Shown piece after piece: positions 7,299 through 14,367 of a stretch of 28,126 nucleotides of DNA (the stretch's first letter is position 1; the number at the start of each line of letters is the position of its first letter). Source of the stretch: a virus. Below the pieces are notes generated by a model. It saw only the letters and a list, made by a program, of their open reading frames with translations. It did no database searches and was not told where the DNA came from. A program made the translations under genes and the position numbers. The stretch is from positions 1-28,126 of IMG/VR virus record IMGVR_UViG_3300009068_000150; one strand, 5' to 3'.

Positions 7299-9493
7299 TG
7301 AACCATTCCATTAAGGTTGATGGATGGCAACTGCTCAACTGGCGGTGCTTGCACTTGACTTGCGGCTTGCACCGCATTCTGTACAAGCGCCGTCTGCTGG
7401 CGCATTGCCTCTCTGTCCATAGCCTGCCGAGCGTCAATCTCAGCAGTGCTAATCTGTGTGCCGTACTTTAACTCTAATTCGTACTTCTTGAGCAGTAAGT
7501 CCTGCGCCAGTTGATCTCTTCGGTAATCATCATCTCTGAGCATCTTCTCGCGTTGCAATTCCAGCTCTGCCGCTTTCTTTTGGATGTCGGCTTGGATAGA
7601 CTGCGCCTGCACTTGCGCCAGCACCTCTTCGGGTGTCGGCTTGGGTTGCTCTTGCGGCATCTGAAAGTCAGCAGGCAACGTGTTGAAGTAGCTGGATGCG
7701 TCCTTGTAGCCAGACAATTCGATGGCTTTTTGCAGTGTGCGGATGTACATTGGCAGTGAGGCGATCTGATTCATTGGTCCAAACTGCGCCATCAGTTGCT
7801 CTTGCTTTTGCATAATGATATTAAGTGCCGCCAACTTCTCGTTGGTGTCACCATTACCCAAACCAATGTTGACATTGACATCCATACTGGCATCCCAAAC
7901 GCGAGGGTCGATCTGTACCCACTCGTTACGCAAACGCACCATTCTTGGTTTATCTTGGTGGGTGGTCATCAGATACAAGATACCCTTAAACAGCTTCTTC
8001 ATGCCCTCGGCCAAGATGCGAGCTTGAAGCTCAAGCCTTGACTGGCTGGCGCTGACAGTGGCAGTTACCGCCGCCTTGGTGGTTGACTGCAACGCATCAG
8101 GGTCTAAACCCATCGCCGCCTTGCTCATGCCGGTGCGGTCTTCGCGCATCTGATCCATGTATTCAAGCATGGGGAATGCGGCCTGTCCAACAAATGGGGA
8201 ACTGAACGCCTGCACCATGCCTGGTGCTCTCATGCGGATGATGGCGCCGGTTTCATTATTTAAAACGTCATCGATATTGACCTGACCCTCAACAATTGCT
8301 GTACGCGGGTGAATGGACTGCGCCAACGAATCCAGCGTATTTCGCATGATCTCTGACTTGATCTCTTGAATGTCATGCGTAATGTCAAAGATCGACATAG
8401 CTTCCAAAGGCGATGTGTGTGGCTCCGGATCGCAAGGGAAGTCCACAAATGGAATATAGCTGGCGGGTAAATTCCGCACCATGGTGTAGCCCGAACCCAT
8501 GCAACAGATTTTCCGCAACTCAGGTATGCCATCACCATCAAAGTCCACGCGCATATACGCTTCGATGTACAAAACCCTACGTTGCATAGGATTCATGCTA
8601 TCCGCAGCGCCAAAGGTGGTGCTTAATGGCTGACGCGCCAAGTACTCGTCATTGCTATCTAAGTCGGTGCTGGAGATGTTCTCTTCAATTTCGTCCTGGT
8701 CGTACCCCATGCCGATCAAGTCAGACACTGTCGCCATCTGTCGGTGGGCAATGATGCCAGCATCATCAAACGATCTCGCCCTGCGATCTAACAACAGCTC
8801 CTCTGGAGGTACGGCCATAATGCGGATGCGGCCATCCTTGGTATTACGTTTGATCTGAACGTCATGCAACATGGGTTGCGGCATCTGCATTGGCAAACCA
8901 GTGACAGGATCGACCTGTGGCTGCATCATCGGCATCGATGGATCAGGATAGCTGACCACAATCTTGACCTCGGCATCCTCTTGCATCAGGATTTGGATCG
9001 TTTGGTCATCCAGCCCCGAATACTGCTCAATCTTGACCTCTTCAACATCTTCCCAGTAGTACTTGGCGATGCCGCACTTACGCACTAAAGAGTCTTTGAA
9101 AATTGCATAAGTGGTCATAAAACCATTGTTGTCGGAGGTAAATATGTAGTTGGCGTAATCAGTCGCCTGCTGTGCGCCAGCCACATCTTCGGGTCCACGC
9201 GGCACATACTCCACTACATTCTCTGTGCTAAAAAAGACTTTCATCAGGCTTGGAAGCATGGCGCTGACAGTGTCGCGCACCTCCATTGCAACCACCTGAG
9301 AGCGCCCCTCTTCCTCGTTACCAAAGGGGTCGCCTCGGTAATACTCAGTCCCCTTGGCGCGGATGGGTGACACATCAGAGTCGATGTAACTGACAGCATC
9401 CTCCAACTCGCCAGAGACAATGCCTTGCAATTCGGTTTCATCCATTGGCTCAATGGCGGCAATGTCGGTGGTAATGTTCATATCGTTAATCAT
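7295..9493 (-). CDS. Portal protein, P22-type
   Basis: A 732-residue protein, the size range of P22-like portals. Typical stretches are the N-terminal EDAVSYIDSDVSPIRAKGTEYYRGDPFGNEEEGRSQ, then DTVSAMLPSLMKVFF, DSLVRKCGIAKYYWE, and the later RTGMSKAAMGLDPDALQSTTKAAV, which is a strong hallmark of the family. A Gln/Pro-rich C-terminal region (from about residue 620) with a coiled coil (LQREKMLRDDDYRRDQLAQDLLLKKYELELK) resembles the barrel region of P22-type portals. It overlaps the upstream DUF6321 gene by 4 bases (ATGA) and has AAGGA about 11 bases before its start. Role: dodecameric DNA gate at one vertex that binds the terminase motor. Confidence 0.93.
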   Translation of the reverse strand: MINDMNITTDIAAIEPMDETELQGIVSGELEDAVSYIDSDVSPIRAKGTEYYRGDPFGNEEEGRSQVVAMEVRDTVSAMLPSLMKVFFSTENVVEYVPRGPEDVAGAQQATDYANYIFTSDNNGFMTTYAIFKDSLVRKCGIAKYYWEDVEEVKIEQYSGLDDQTIQILMQEDAEVKIVVSYPDPSMPMMQPQVDPVTGLPMQMPQPMLHDVQIKRNTKDGRIRIMAVPPEELLLDRRARSFDDAGIIAHRQMATVSDLIGMGYDQDEIEENISSTDLDSNDEYLARQPLSTTFGAADSMNPMQRRVLYIEAYMRVDFDGDGIPELRKICCMGSGYTMVRNLPASYIPFVDFPCDPEPHTSPLEAMSIFDITHDIQEIKSEIMRNTLDSLAQSIHPRTAIVEGQVNIDDVLNNETGAIIRMRAPGMVQAFSSPFVGQAAFPMLEYMDQMREDRTGMSKAAMGLDPDALQSTTKAAVTATVSASQSRLELQARILAEGMKKLFKGILYLMTTHQDKPRMVRLRNEWVQIDPRVWDASMDVNVNIGLGNGDTNEKLAALNIIMQKQEQLMAQFGPMNQIASLPMYIRTLQKAIELSGYKDASSYFNTLPADFQMPQEQPKPTPEEVLAQVQAQSIQADIQKKAAELELQREKMLRDDDYRRDQLAQDLLLKKYELELKYGTQISTAEIDARQAMDREAMRQQTALVQNAVQAASQVQAPPVEQLPSINLNGMVQ

Positions 9494-9783
9494 TTTGCTT
9501 TATTCCTTGCAGATATTGCTTTGGCCTTGGCTCGCGCATCAGCCTTGCTAGATGCACCCCACGCTTTCAAACTTAACAACAAGCGCGTTGGCTCGCCGTC
9601 TTTCATCTCTGGACCTGGCATATTGCCCATTCTCGCAAGGAATGATGCCCTGCGCGGGTTGTCACCACTTTTGACTGGCGCTTTCAGATTCATGCCCTCG
9701 GCCTTGGCACTCGCTCGCCCCTTGGCATTCAAGCCGCCTGATGGTGACTTTCCCTCTTTACGCTGCCACGCTGGTGTTTTCAT
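9490..9783 (-). CDS. Small basic protein, DUF6321-like
   Basis: A 97-residue, strongly basic protein. The opening KTPAWQRKEGKSPSGGLNAKGRASA and the following NLKAPVKSGDNPRRASFLARM match what I recall as the DUF6321 family of phage and metagenome proteins. Function is unknown. The high Lys/Arg and Ala content suggests nucleic-acid binding, which is inference. It sits between a glycosyltransferase gene and the portal gene, with a 4-base overlap into the portal gene. The C-terminal tail (SSKADARAKAKAISARNKAK) is a repeated Lys/Ala helix. Confidence 0.75.
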   Translation of the reverse strand: MKTPAWQRKEGKSPSGGLNAKGRASAKAEGMNLKAPVKSGDNPRRASFLARMGNMPGPEMKDGEPTRLLLSLKAWGASSKADARAKAKAISARNKAK

Positions 9784-9794
9784 ATGGGACTTTC

Positions 9795-10493
9795 TTAATC
9801 CTTAAACCATTCTTCGGCATAGTGCGGCCTGTTCTTGCGTAGCCAAGGCACTGCCTGCTGTATGAGCCTGTTGCCATCCAAGCCAATCGTTTGGCTACCA
9901 ATGTGGTGGACATAGGACCTAGACAAGTAATGATGGAAACCAGCCGCCCTCAAATCCTCACAATGCACATCATCGGAGTACCAATTCAATGGTGGGAACT
10001 TCTGCACTTCCCAAGCATCTCTACCAATCCAGGCAAAGATGGGGCTCAAGCACTCCATCGGCATGATGGCATCTTCATAGGGGTACTTAAAGTAATACAA
10101 CTCCTGATCAAAGGGATTACTGCGAATGTTCTGCACAGGACGCGCCGCGTCACATCTTGCAGACACCCAGCCCACTGGCTCGCCAGTTTCCTGTTTCAAC
10201 TGCGCCACATCTTCCATCAGATAGCGGTAGCTGGTGGGGGTCAGCACAATGTCATCATTGGCGCAAATAACAGAATCAAAGCCATCGGCAAAGGCCTTGT
10301 CCATGATGTCGTTGTAGTCATCACCAAAATTATTAGGCTTGCCAAAGACTTTAAGGTCAGCGTCAAAGCCGCCAATAATTAACTCTGGACCGCGCAAATA
10401 GACAGGAACTTCGGGACAGTACTCGGCAATGCTTGTGAGCATCACCCGCAAACCTTTGCCGTTTACTGTGCTGATGCAAATCGGTGAGATCAC
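9795..10493 (-). CDS. Glycosyltransferase-like protein in the head-gene cluster
   Basis: A 232-residue protein starting with GTG (GTGA overlap with the stop of the preceding small gene). The N-terminal strand (PICISTVNGKGLRVMLTSIAEYCP) and the segment GFDSVICANDDIVLTP around 71-86, with an N-D-D metal site, are typical of GT-A/GT2-like transferases. NWYSDDVHCEDLRAAGF near 170-185 and the following HHIGSQT are the usual acceptor-side acidic and His motifs. It has no membrane segment. It differs in sequence from the other transferase at 4047-4703, so it is not a recent copy. Substrate is unknown. Placement between small basic head-module genes suggests modification of virion or host surface components late in infection, which is inference. 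Confidence 0.75.
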   Translation of the reverse strand: MISPICISTVNGKGLRVMLTSIAEYCPEVPVYLRGPELIIGGFDADLKVFGKPNNFGDDYNDIMDKAFADGFDSVICANDDIVLTPTSYRYLMEDVAQLKQETGEPVGWVSARCDAARPVQNIRSNPFDQELYYFKYPYEDAIMPMECLSPIFAWIGRDAWEVQKFPPLNWYSDDVHCEDLRAAGFHHYLSRSYVHHIGSQTIGLDGNRLIQQAVPWLRKNRPHYAEEWFKD

Positions 10494-10648
10494 TTCTTAG
10501 GCTTCTTCGCTGTCTTTGCGGCCTGCTTGAAATCAGCAGCGGAGGGTGCGGCCTTGCTACCGACTTTGTTCATCTTTTCGCCAGAGCCTGCCGCTATGCG
10601 TTTTTTCTTTGCGGCGATGTTGGCATACAAACCAGGTTTAGTCGCCAT
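10490..10648 (-). CDS. 52-residue basic phage protein
   Basis: A short ORF translating as MATKPGLYANIAAKKKRIA, then AGSGEKMNKVGSKAAPSAAD, ending FKQAAKTAKKPKK. It is very rich in Lys and Ala. Its ATG lies inside the end of the Cys-rich gene (overlap of 11 bases) and its TGA overlaps the GTG start of the glycosyltransferase gene, so it fills the gap exactly. GGAGGACGC in front of the ATG serves as ribosome site. Similar small 'KPGLYANI..KRKRIAAGSGE' proteins occur widely in phages near head genes. Function is unknown; DNA or RNA binding is plausible from charge. Confidence 0.8.
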   Translation of the reverse strand: MATKPGLYANIAAKKKRIAAGSGEKMNKVGSKAAPSAADFKQAAKTAKKPKK

Positions 10649-11153
10649 TGCGTCCTCCGATCTTGATAGTCAACAATGAATCAGGCATATCGTCTTCGGA
10701 CTCCATGTCTTGACCATCACCGCCGTCACCCTCATTAGGACCGCCAACTACCCACGCATCACAGGTACGGCTGGCCGCACACTTGAAGTCAAATATCTCG
10801 CAGTAACCCAAATCAGCCAGCTTGATGGTTCCCCATGGATCAGCCTCATTGCCAATGCCGTCAGCAATGCACTGCTTCAACTTGTCAGACACGTTGAACG
10901 CGGCACAGTTACCGCATCGGCTTTGCTTGGCATCATCCACCGACACATCCCACTGGTCAGCCTTCTTTTTCCAAAAGGAATCATTAGGCAGATTGGGATT
11001 CTCAGGACCATAGGCCGCTGATGTAATCGCCTTGGCGCGATTCTTCAAATTGAGCGTGATGTCCTGAGTAGGCGCTGGACACGCTGCGCTGGTATCTTGA
11101 TAGCCAGCCTCTTGATCCATGGATTGATCCATGGTACGTTTTAAGGTTGCCAT
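10638..11153 (-). CDS. Cys-rich protein, possible HiPIP-like Fe-S fold
   Basis: A 171-residue protein with seven Cys: C25, C80, C83, C95, C118, C125 and C131. The arrangement C-x2-C-x11-C followed by GYCEIF resembles the cluster-binding pattern of high-potential iron-sulfur proteins (CxxC, C, then G-Y/W-C with an aromatic). Three further Cys lie outside that pattern. The N-terminus (ATLKRTMDQSMDQEAGYQD) contains a small duplicated MDQ unit. The C-terminal ~35 residues are Gly/Asp/Glu-rich. It has no signal peptide, so it is cytoplasmic or in the virion. The start forms a TAATG overlap with the DUF6496-like gene. Metal or Fe-S binding is inferred from Cys spacing; zinc is an alternative. Confidence 0.72.
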   Translation of the reverse strand: MATLKRTMDQSMDQEAGYQDTSAACPAPTQDITLNLKNRAKAITSAAYGPENPNLPNDSFWKKKADQWDVSVDDAKQSRCGNCAAFNVSDKLKQCIADGIGNEADPWGTIKLADLGYCEIFDFKCAASRTCDAWVVGGPNEGDGGDGQDMESEDDMPDSLLTIKIGGRNGD

Positions 11154-11347
11154 TACATTTTCCCCTTGGACTTCATGTTTGTAGCAGTACGGCTACCGCG
11201 CATGGGCATCTTTGCCTCACTCATCGCAATGGCAATAGCCTGTTTAGGATTCTTGACTACCTTGCCGCCCTTGCCGCTGTGCAATGTGCCTGCTTTGTAC
11301 TCGCCCATCACCTTGCCAACTTTCTTCTGTGCCTTGGTCATCATCAT
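11153..11347 (-). CDS. DUF6496-like small basic protein
   Basis: A 64-residue basic protein. KVGKVMGEYKAGTLHSGKGG followed by KVVKNPKQAIAIAMSEA is the recognisable core of the DUF6496 family (KKIGKVMHEFK...TLHSG...NRKQAIAIALSEA), found in phages and bacteria. Function is unknown. Three ATG codons stand in a row; the first is best placed relative to AGGAG (7-base spacing). It follows the large terminase by 28 bases on the genome map and ends in a TAATG overlap with the Cys-rich gene. Confidence 0.85.
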   Translation of the reverse strand: MMMTKAQKKVGKVMGEYKAGTLHSGKGGKVVKNPKQAIAIAMSEAKMPMRGSRTATNMKSKGKM

Positions 11348-11375
11348 GATTTCACTCCTTTAAAGAATTAACGAA

Positions 11376-12863
11376 TTATGCAACCCTTGAGAGCTTCCTA
11401 CGCAACGGCTGATTCCACTTTGTAGATACAGCAGAGCCATACATCCCCACAACCGCATCAGACGCAAACGTCAAACAAAACGCATCAGCGCGGTCAGGCG
11501 AGGCCAGTCCACGCTTCCTGATCTCATCCTTACCCTCAATCTGAATCTTGCCGCTAGAAGTAAACGAATACCTCACAGTCGCCAGCTCAGCTATCAAAGC
11601 CTCATCTTTGGGCATAGTACAGTCCCGCAACTCAAGCCAAGCCTTGGCTTTATGCCATAACTCAGCCTTCAAATTACGATAGGTGTTACCCATCGCCGGT
11701 GACTCAGACACGTTAATCCCCCGCGCAGGCAAACCCAACTCCTTGAGCCTGTCCACCACACCAGCACCCAAACCAATTGAATCCACCAATATTTCCTGTG
11801 GGCGCTCACTTGGCGGCAATATCTCATACTCAGCCACCACCGCACCAGTGAGCTGCATCAGATCAAGGTTTTTCCAAGTCTTAATAGACTCGGTAACCGC
11901 ATTCCCCTTGCGCTTGCACAGCGCCGATCTGTCAGAGCCAAAACGCGCAACGTCCAAACCCCACACCAAAGGTGCGTGCTGGCTCGGCGCAACGTCACGG
12001 CTTGTCGCCAATTCCAGTAACTCCATCGGGATGACTGTATCGTCATCACTTCTTGGGAATTCACCCAGCACGCGGATGCGGTAAGCATTACTCTCCTCGC
12101 CGTACCGCGCCTTCATCTCCTCAATGTAAGCCTCGCTAACCCTTGGCGAATCAACGCAGGACACACGCATCGTCACCCAGTCGCTAGCGAGTCGGTTGTG
12201 CGTATCAAAGAAGAAACCGCTGGAACGTACCGGATTGCCAAGCAGTAACGTCACCGCATTGTGGCCGGACATAGAACCAGATGCCGCCTCAAATACCTGT
12301 TCAGGGATACCGCTCGCCTCGTCTCCCACCAGCATCACATGATCTGAGTGAACCCCTTGCAACGCTTCGGGTTGCTCGGCGCGGCTAGTCCTGGCTGAGA
12401 TAAACGCCTCGTTGTTGGCATCTTTCACCTCAATCCTGTCCTGCTTCACCTCCAACTGGTCAGCCAGCATCGGCGGCAGTACCTTTACCCAACGCTTAAC
12501 TTCAGCAAAGAGCGCGTCATACAACTGGCTGCTAGTCGGCGCAGTCACCACCACCTTGACAGGAAATCTCAGAAAGAGATACCAGATCATTGCCCACGCG
12601 CTTGCCGTCGATTTGCCTACGCCATGTCCTGATCTAACCGATATGCGTCTATTGCCTGCGGCGATGTGATTGAGGAACTCTATCTGCCATGGGTCAGGCT
12701 GCGTGTTGAGCACCTCGCGCACAAACTTCACAGGGTTGTTTTTGTAGAGTTTGACGAATTCAACAAATGGGTTATTCGCCACCAAGTCATCAAAAATTTT
12801 TTTCGGGACAGGCTTTGGCGCCACAAGGGGTAGGGGGGTGGGGGTCGCTTTAGGAATGCTCAT
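11376..12863 (-). CDS. terL: Terminase large subunit
   Basis: A 495-residue packaging ATPase-nuclease. The Walker A motif is SGHGVGKST at 78-86; a Walker B-like VMLVGDEA lies at 176-183 and a coupling motif LLLGNP at 206-211. The nuclease domain shows GLDVARFGSD (D304), LVDSIGLGAG (D361) and DRADAFCLTFA (D457/D460), the three acidic positions expected of an RNase H-like terminase nuclease. The Pro-rich N-terminus (TPTPLPLVAPKPVP) looks disordered. The ribosome site is weak (AGG, spacing about 7). The gene is separated from the small terminase gene by a 285-base noncoding region, which is unusual. Role: drives DNA into the procapsid through the portal and cuts the concatemer. Confidence 0.95.
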   Translation of the reverse strand: MSIPKATPTPLPLVAPKPVPKKIFDDLVANNPFVEFVKLYKNNPVKFVREVLNTQPDPWQIEFLNHIAAGNRRISVRSGHGVGKSTASAWAMIWYLFLRFPVKVVVTAPTSSQLYDALFAEVKRWVKVLPPMLADQLEVKQDRIEVKDANNEAFISARTSRAEQPEALQGVHSDHVMLVGDEASGIPEQVFEAASGSMSGHNAVTLLLGNPVRSSGFFFDTHNRLASDWVTMRVSCVDSPRVSEAYIEEMKARYGEESNAYRIRVLGEFPRSDDDTVIPMELLELATSRDVAPSQHAPLVWGLDVARFGSDRSALCKRKGNAVTESIKTWKNLDLMQLTGAVVAEYEILPPSERPQEILVDSIGLGAGVVDRLKELGLPARGINVSESPAMGNTYRNLKAELWHKAKAWLELRDCTMPKDEALIAELATVRYSFTSSGKIQIEGKDEIRKRGLASPDRADAFCLTFASDAVVGMYGSAVSTKWNQPLRRKLSRVA

Positions 12864-12891
12864 GGCGATACCTGTTTGGGTGCTGCATCAG

Positions 12892-12944
12892 CCGCCCCCG
12901 CCGCCGCGAGCAAGGGGGGGCTCGACGCGCCAGCGCCAGGCGCG
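12892..12944. repeat. GC-rich hairpin cluster upstream of terL
   Basis: Perfect arms CGAGC (12907-12911) and GCTCG (12920-12924) enclose an eight-base G-rich loop. Next to it CGCGCC (12926-12931) pairs with GGCGCG (12939-12944) around a seven-base loop. A run of five C at 12895-12899 could instead pair with the seven-G run at 12914-12920. In the minus-strand transcript this would be a structured leader of the large terminase mRNA. No T-tract follows, so it is not a standard terminator. A packaging signal is an alternative. Confidence 0.5.
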
Positions 12945-12978
12945 GCCAGCCACCGGATGCCAGTAAACGGCTGAAAAG

Positions 12979-12987
12979 TTATCCACA
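12979..12987 (+). promoter_or_regulatory. DnaA box 1 (TTATCCACA)
   Basis: An exact copy of the proteobacterial DnaA consensus TTATCCACA, at the start of the AT-rich part of the noncoding region between the terminase genes. Confidence 0.6.
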
Positions 12988-13012
12988 GGTCGATGTGTCT
13001 GTAAGTCATTGA

Positions 13013-13042
13013 TCTATATGCTTTCTTACATGAGACTTACAT
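13013..13042 (-). promoter_or_regulatory. Putative late promoter with two ATGTAAG repeats
   Basis: Reading leftward, a -10-like TATAGA (13018-13013) is preceded by two direct copies of ATGTAAG (13042-13036 and 13031-13025) spaced 11 bases apart, about one helical turn, where a -35 element would be. A related TGTAAG lies in opposite orientation at 13000-13005. There is no TTGACA-like -35, so the repeats could be activator or sigma-factor sites. Transcription would start near 13006 and give a leader of about 140 bases before the large terminase gene. All of this is inference from spacing. Confidence 0.35.
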
Positions 13043-13079
13043 AATCGGCTTAACACGATGACTATTATGTTAACTTTAT

Positions 13080-13088
13080 TGTGGATAA
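13080..13088 (-). promoter_or_regulatory. DnaA box 2 (TTATCCACA, opposite strand)
   Basis: A second exact TTATCCACA copy, on the minus strand, 92 bases from box 1 and in opposite orientation. The AT-rich stretch lies between the two. Confidence 0.6.
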
Positions 13089-13125
13089 CTACAGCGATTC
13101 TGCTCAATAAACAGGCAGTTTGCGG

Positions 13126-13134
13126 TTGTCCACA
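13126..13134 (+). promoter_or_regulatory. DnaA box 3 (TTGTCCACA, one mismatch)
   Basis: Differs from the consensus at one position (G for A in the third base). It lies 37 bases after box 2, still in the noncoding region. Confidence 0.45.
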
Positions 13135-13148
13135 GGCCAGTGTGTACA

Positions 13149-13580
13149 TCATGCGCCATTTTCTGTGGATAAGTCATCGATGACCTCGACATGGCGCAGT
13201 GCCGCCATGCGTAGGTCTTGCACGTTGATGTTGATCTGTTGCGCCTTTTGTAAGCCATAAGTTTTGTTATCCCACCTTTCGGCCAGCCACTGGCGAGTGC
13301 GGATGCGCTGGACATCGCGCTGCGCGTGGTCGACGTCCATGCCGTCAGCGATTTTTATCGTGTCACAAGCCATCAGATCGGCGGCACGCGTGCGCGCGCG
13401 TGTAATCATAGCACCATGATCGTTTTCCTCAATCCAATCGTCTAGCGCACGCTTACCGATGCCTAAGTCGATGCATATATCTGCGATGCTTTTGCCGCTC
13501 TCCACCATGCTGAAGATCATCTCTTCTGGCATCTCATTGAGGAAAGCGACATCACTTCTTCGCTTTGGTGTACCAGCCAT
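13149..13580 (-). CDS. terS: Terminase small subunit
   Basis: A 143-residue DNA-binding packaging protein. Residues 29-52 form a helix-turn-helix (GKSIADICIDLGIGKRALDDWI). A central helical region (MITRARTRAADLMACDTIKIADG) is followed by DVQRIRTRQWLAERWDNKTYG, which is a widespread signature in small terminases with this architecture. The ATG is preceded by AGGGG with 6-base spacing. It starts 2 bases after the stop of a 29-codon ORF. Role: recognises the phage packaging site and recruits the large subunit. The unusual point is the noncoding gap before the large subunit gene, with one DnaA-like box overlapping its 3' end. Confidence 0.85.
   Translation of the reverse strand: MAGTPKRRSDVAFLNEMPEEMIFSMVESGKSIADICIDLGIGKRALDDWIEENDHGAMITRARTRAADLMACDTIKIADGMDVDHAQRDVQRIRTRQWLAERWDNKTYGLQKAQQININVQDLRMAALRHVEVIDDLSTENGA
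13164..13172 (-). promoter_or_regulatory. DnaA box 4 (TTATCCACA, inside terS end)
   Basis: A third exact consensus copy, on the minus strand, in the last codons of the small terminase gene (Leu-Ser-Thr coding stretch), 29 bases after box 3. The cluster therefore extends slightly into coding sequence. Confidence 0.5.
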
Positions 13581-13582
13581 GC

Positions 13583-13672
13583 TTAACCCCTATTTAAAGC
13601 CGTTTTAACGCGCTGGACGATGTCCAGTACCTTTTCCTTGATAAACGCAACTATGAGCTTAATTTGAGCCAT
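13583..13672 (-). CDS. Possible 29-residue amphipathic peptide
   Basis: A very short ORF, MAQIKLIVAFIKEKVLDIV then QRVKTALNRG. It has a good ribosome site (AGAGG, 7-base spacing), overlaps the upstream gene's end by 14 bases and stops 2 bases before the small terminase ATG. The sequence is a probable amphipathic helix with hydrophobic and Lys/Arg faces. It could be a real micro-protein, or simply a translation-coupling leader for the small terminase. No family is recognised. Confidence 0.5.
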   Translation of the reverse strand: MAQIKLIVAFIKEKVLDIVQRVKTALNRG

Positions 13673-14327
13673 TCTTGAACCTCTCCGCTTGTTTGCTGTT
13701 GAACTTGTAGTCCATGGTGTCATTGTCGCTGAAAGTAAGGTCATCAACAAAGTCATCAAAGCCTGTTTCGCCACCGAGCTTATGCTTGTACTTGGTGACT
13801 TGAGCTGTTGGCACAAGCGCCTTGGCTTTGATCAGATGCTGAACTCCTTCATCGGACATGAACACCTCCATCTCCTGCATTGACCAGATGTGATGATTCG
13901 ACAAGTCCTGACGCTGAGTCTGTATCGCTACCGCCTCATTGACTGTTCTGACAATCACCATGGTCTGACCATTTTGCATCTCCCACTCAATCCTCGGTAT
14001 GGATGACGCTGGCTCGCAGCCATCTTCTGTGGCCATCTGATCCAGCACGCCATACGCCCTGATCATTGCCGCCATGCTTGAATCGAACTTCGCCCGATCT
14101 TTGGCCTCAATCGCTTGGTGCAATCTGCTGTTCTGAGTCCAGAATTTCTCCCTCACCTCACTGTTTACCAAAGTACACAGTCGGTTTTCTCCCCATTTCC
14201 TGTCGCTGGCGGCTTTGACTGACTCTAATTCCACCAGCTTTGATTGAACGTGAATTGTCCAAGCGTCTGCCTTTGGGCTTGGCTGCTCCACCACTGGATG
14301 ATGTCTTGCTGTCTTCTTTGTCGCCAT
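13659..14327 (-). CDS. Hypothetical protein upstream of terS
   Basis: A 222-residue soluble protein, not recognised. The N-terminal 20 residues are basic and Pro-rich (ATKKTARHHPVVEQPSPKAD). Residues 25-110 appear helical (WTIHVQSKLVELESVKAASDRKW). The middle contains IEWEMQNGQTMVIVRTVNEA, likely beta strands, and the C-terminus is acidic (DDFVDDLTFSDNDTMDY). The start has a strong ribosome site (AAGGAG, about 8 bases spacing) and lies just downstream of a repeat-rich noncoding block. Conserved hypothetical genes of this size often precede terminase genes, so a packaging or head-assembly role is possible but only positional. Confidence 0.75.
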   Translation of the reverse strand: MATKKTARHHPVVEQPSPKADAWTIHVQSKLVELESVKAASDRKWGENRLCTLVNSEVREKFWTQNSRLHQAIEAKDRAKFDSSMAAMIRAYGVLDQMATEDGCEPASSIPRIEWEMQNGQTMVIVRTVNEAVAIQTQRQDLSNHHIWSMQEMEVFMSDEGVQHLIKAKALVPTAQVTKYKHKLGGETGFDDFVDDLTFSDNDTMDYKFNSKQAERFKNGSN

Positions 14328-14367
14328 CTTTTTTCTCCTTGTCCAAATTAACAGAAGCGGCTGTCAG

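Larger units (their letters stand above)
12864..13148. other. Noncoding region between small and large terminase genes
   Basis: These 285 bases hold no credible gene. Two parts differ in composition. From about 12890 to 12960 the sequence is very GC-rich with overlapping hairpins. From about 12970 to 13110 it is AT-rich and contains two perfect and one near-perfect DnaA box (another perfect one lies just inside the small terminase gene), a TGTAAG direct/inverted repeat set and a -10-like hexamer pointing to the large terminase gene. It may be a replication origin, a late promoter, a packaging site, or a combination. Listed parts are annotated separately. Confidence 0.7.

Noticed and set aside
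13583-13816. A 77-residue minus-strand frame overlapping the 222-residue gene
   Set aside because: Only its last 29 codons lie outside the overlapping gene and have a ribosome site, so only the short form is listed.
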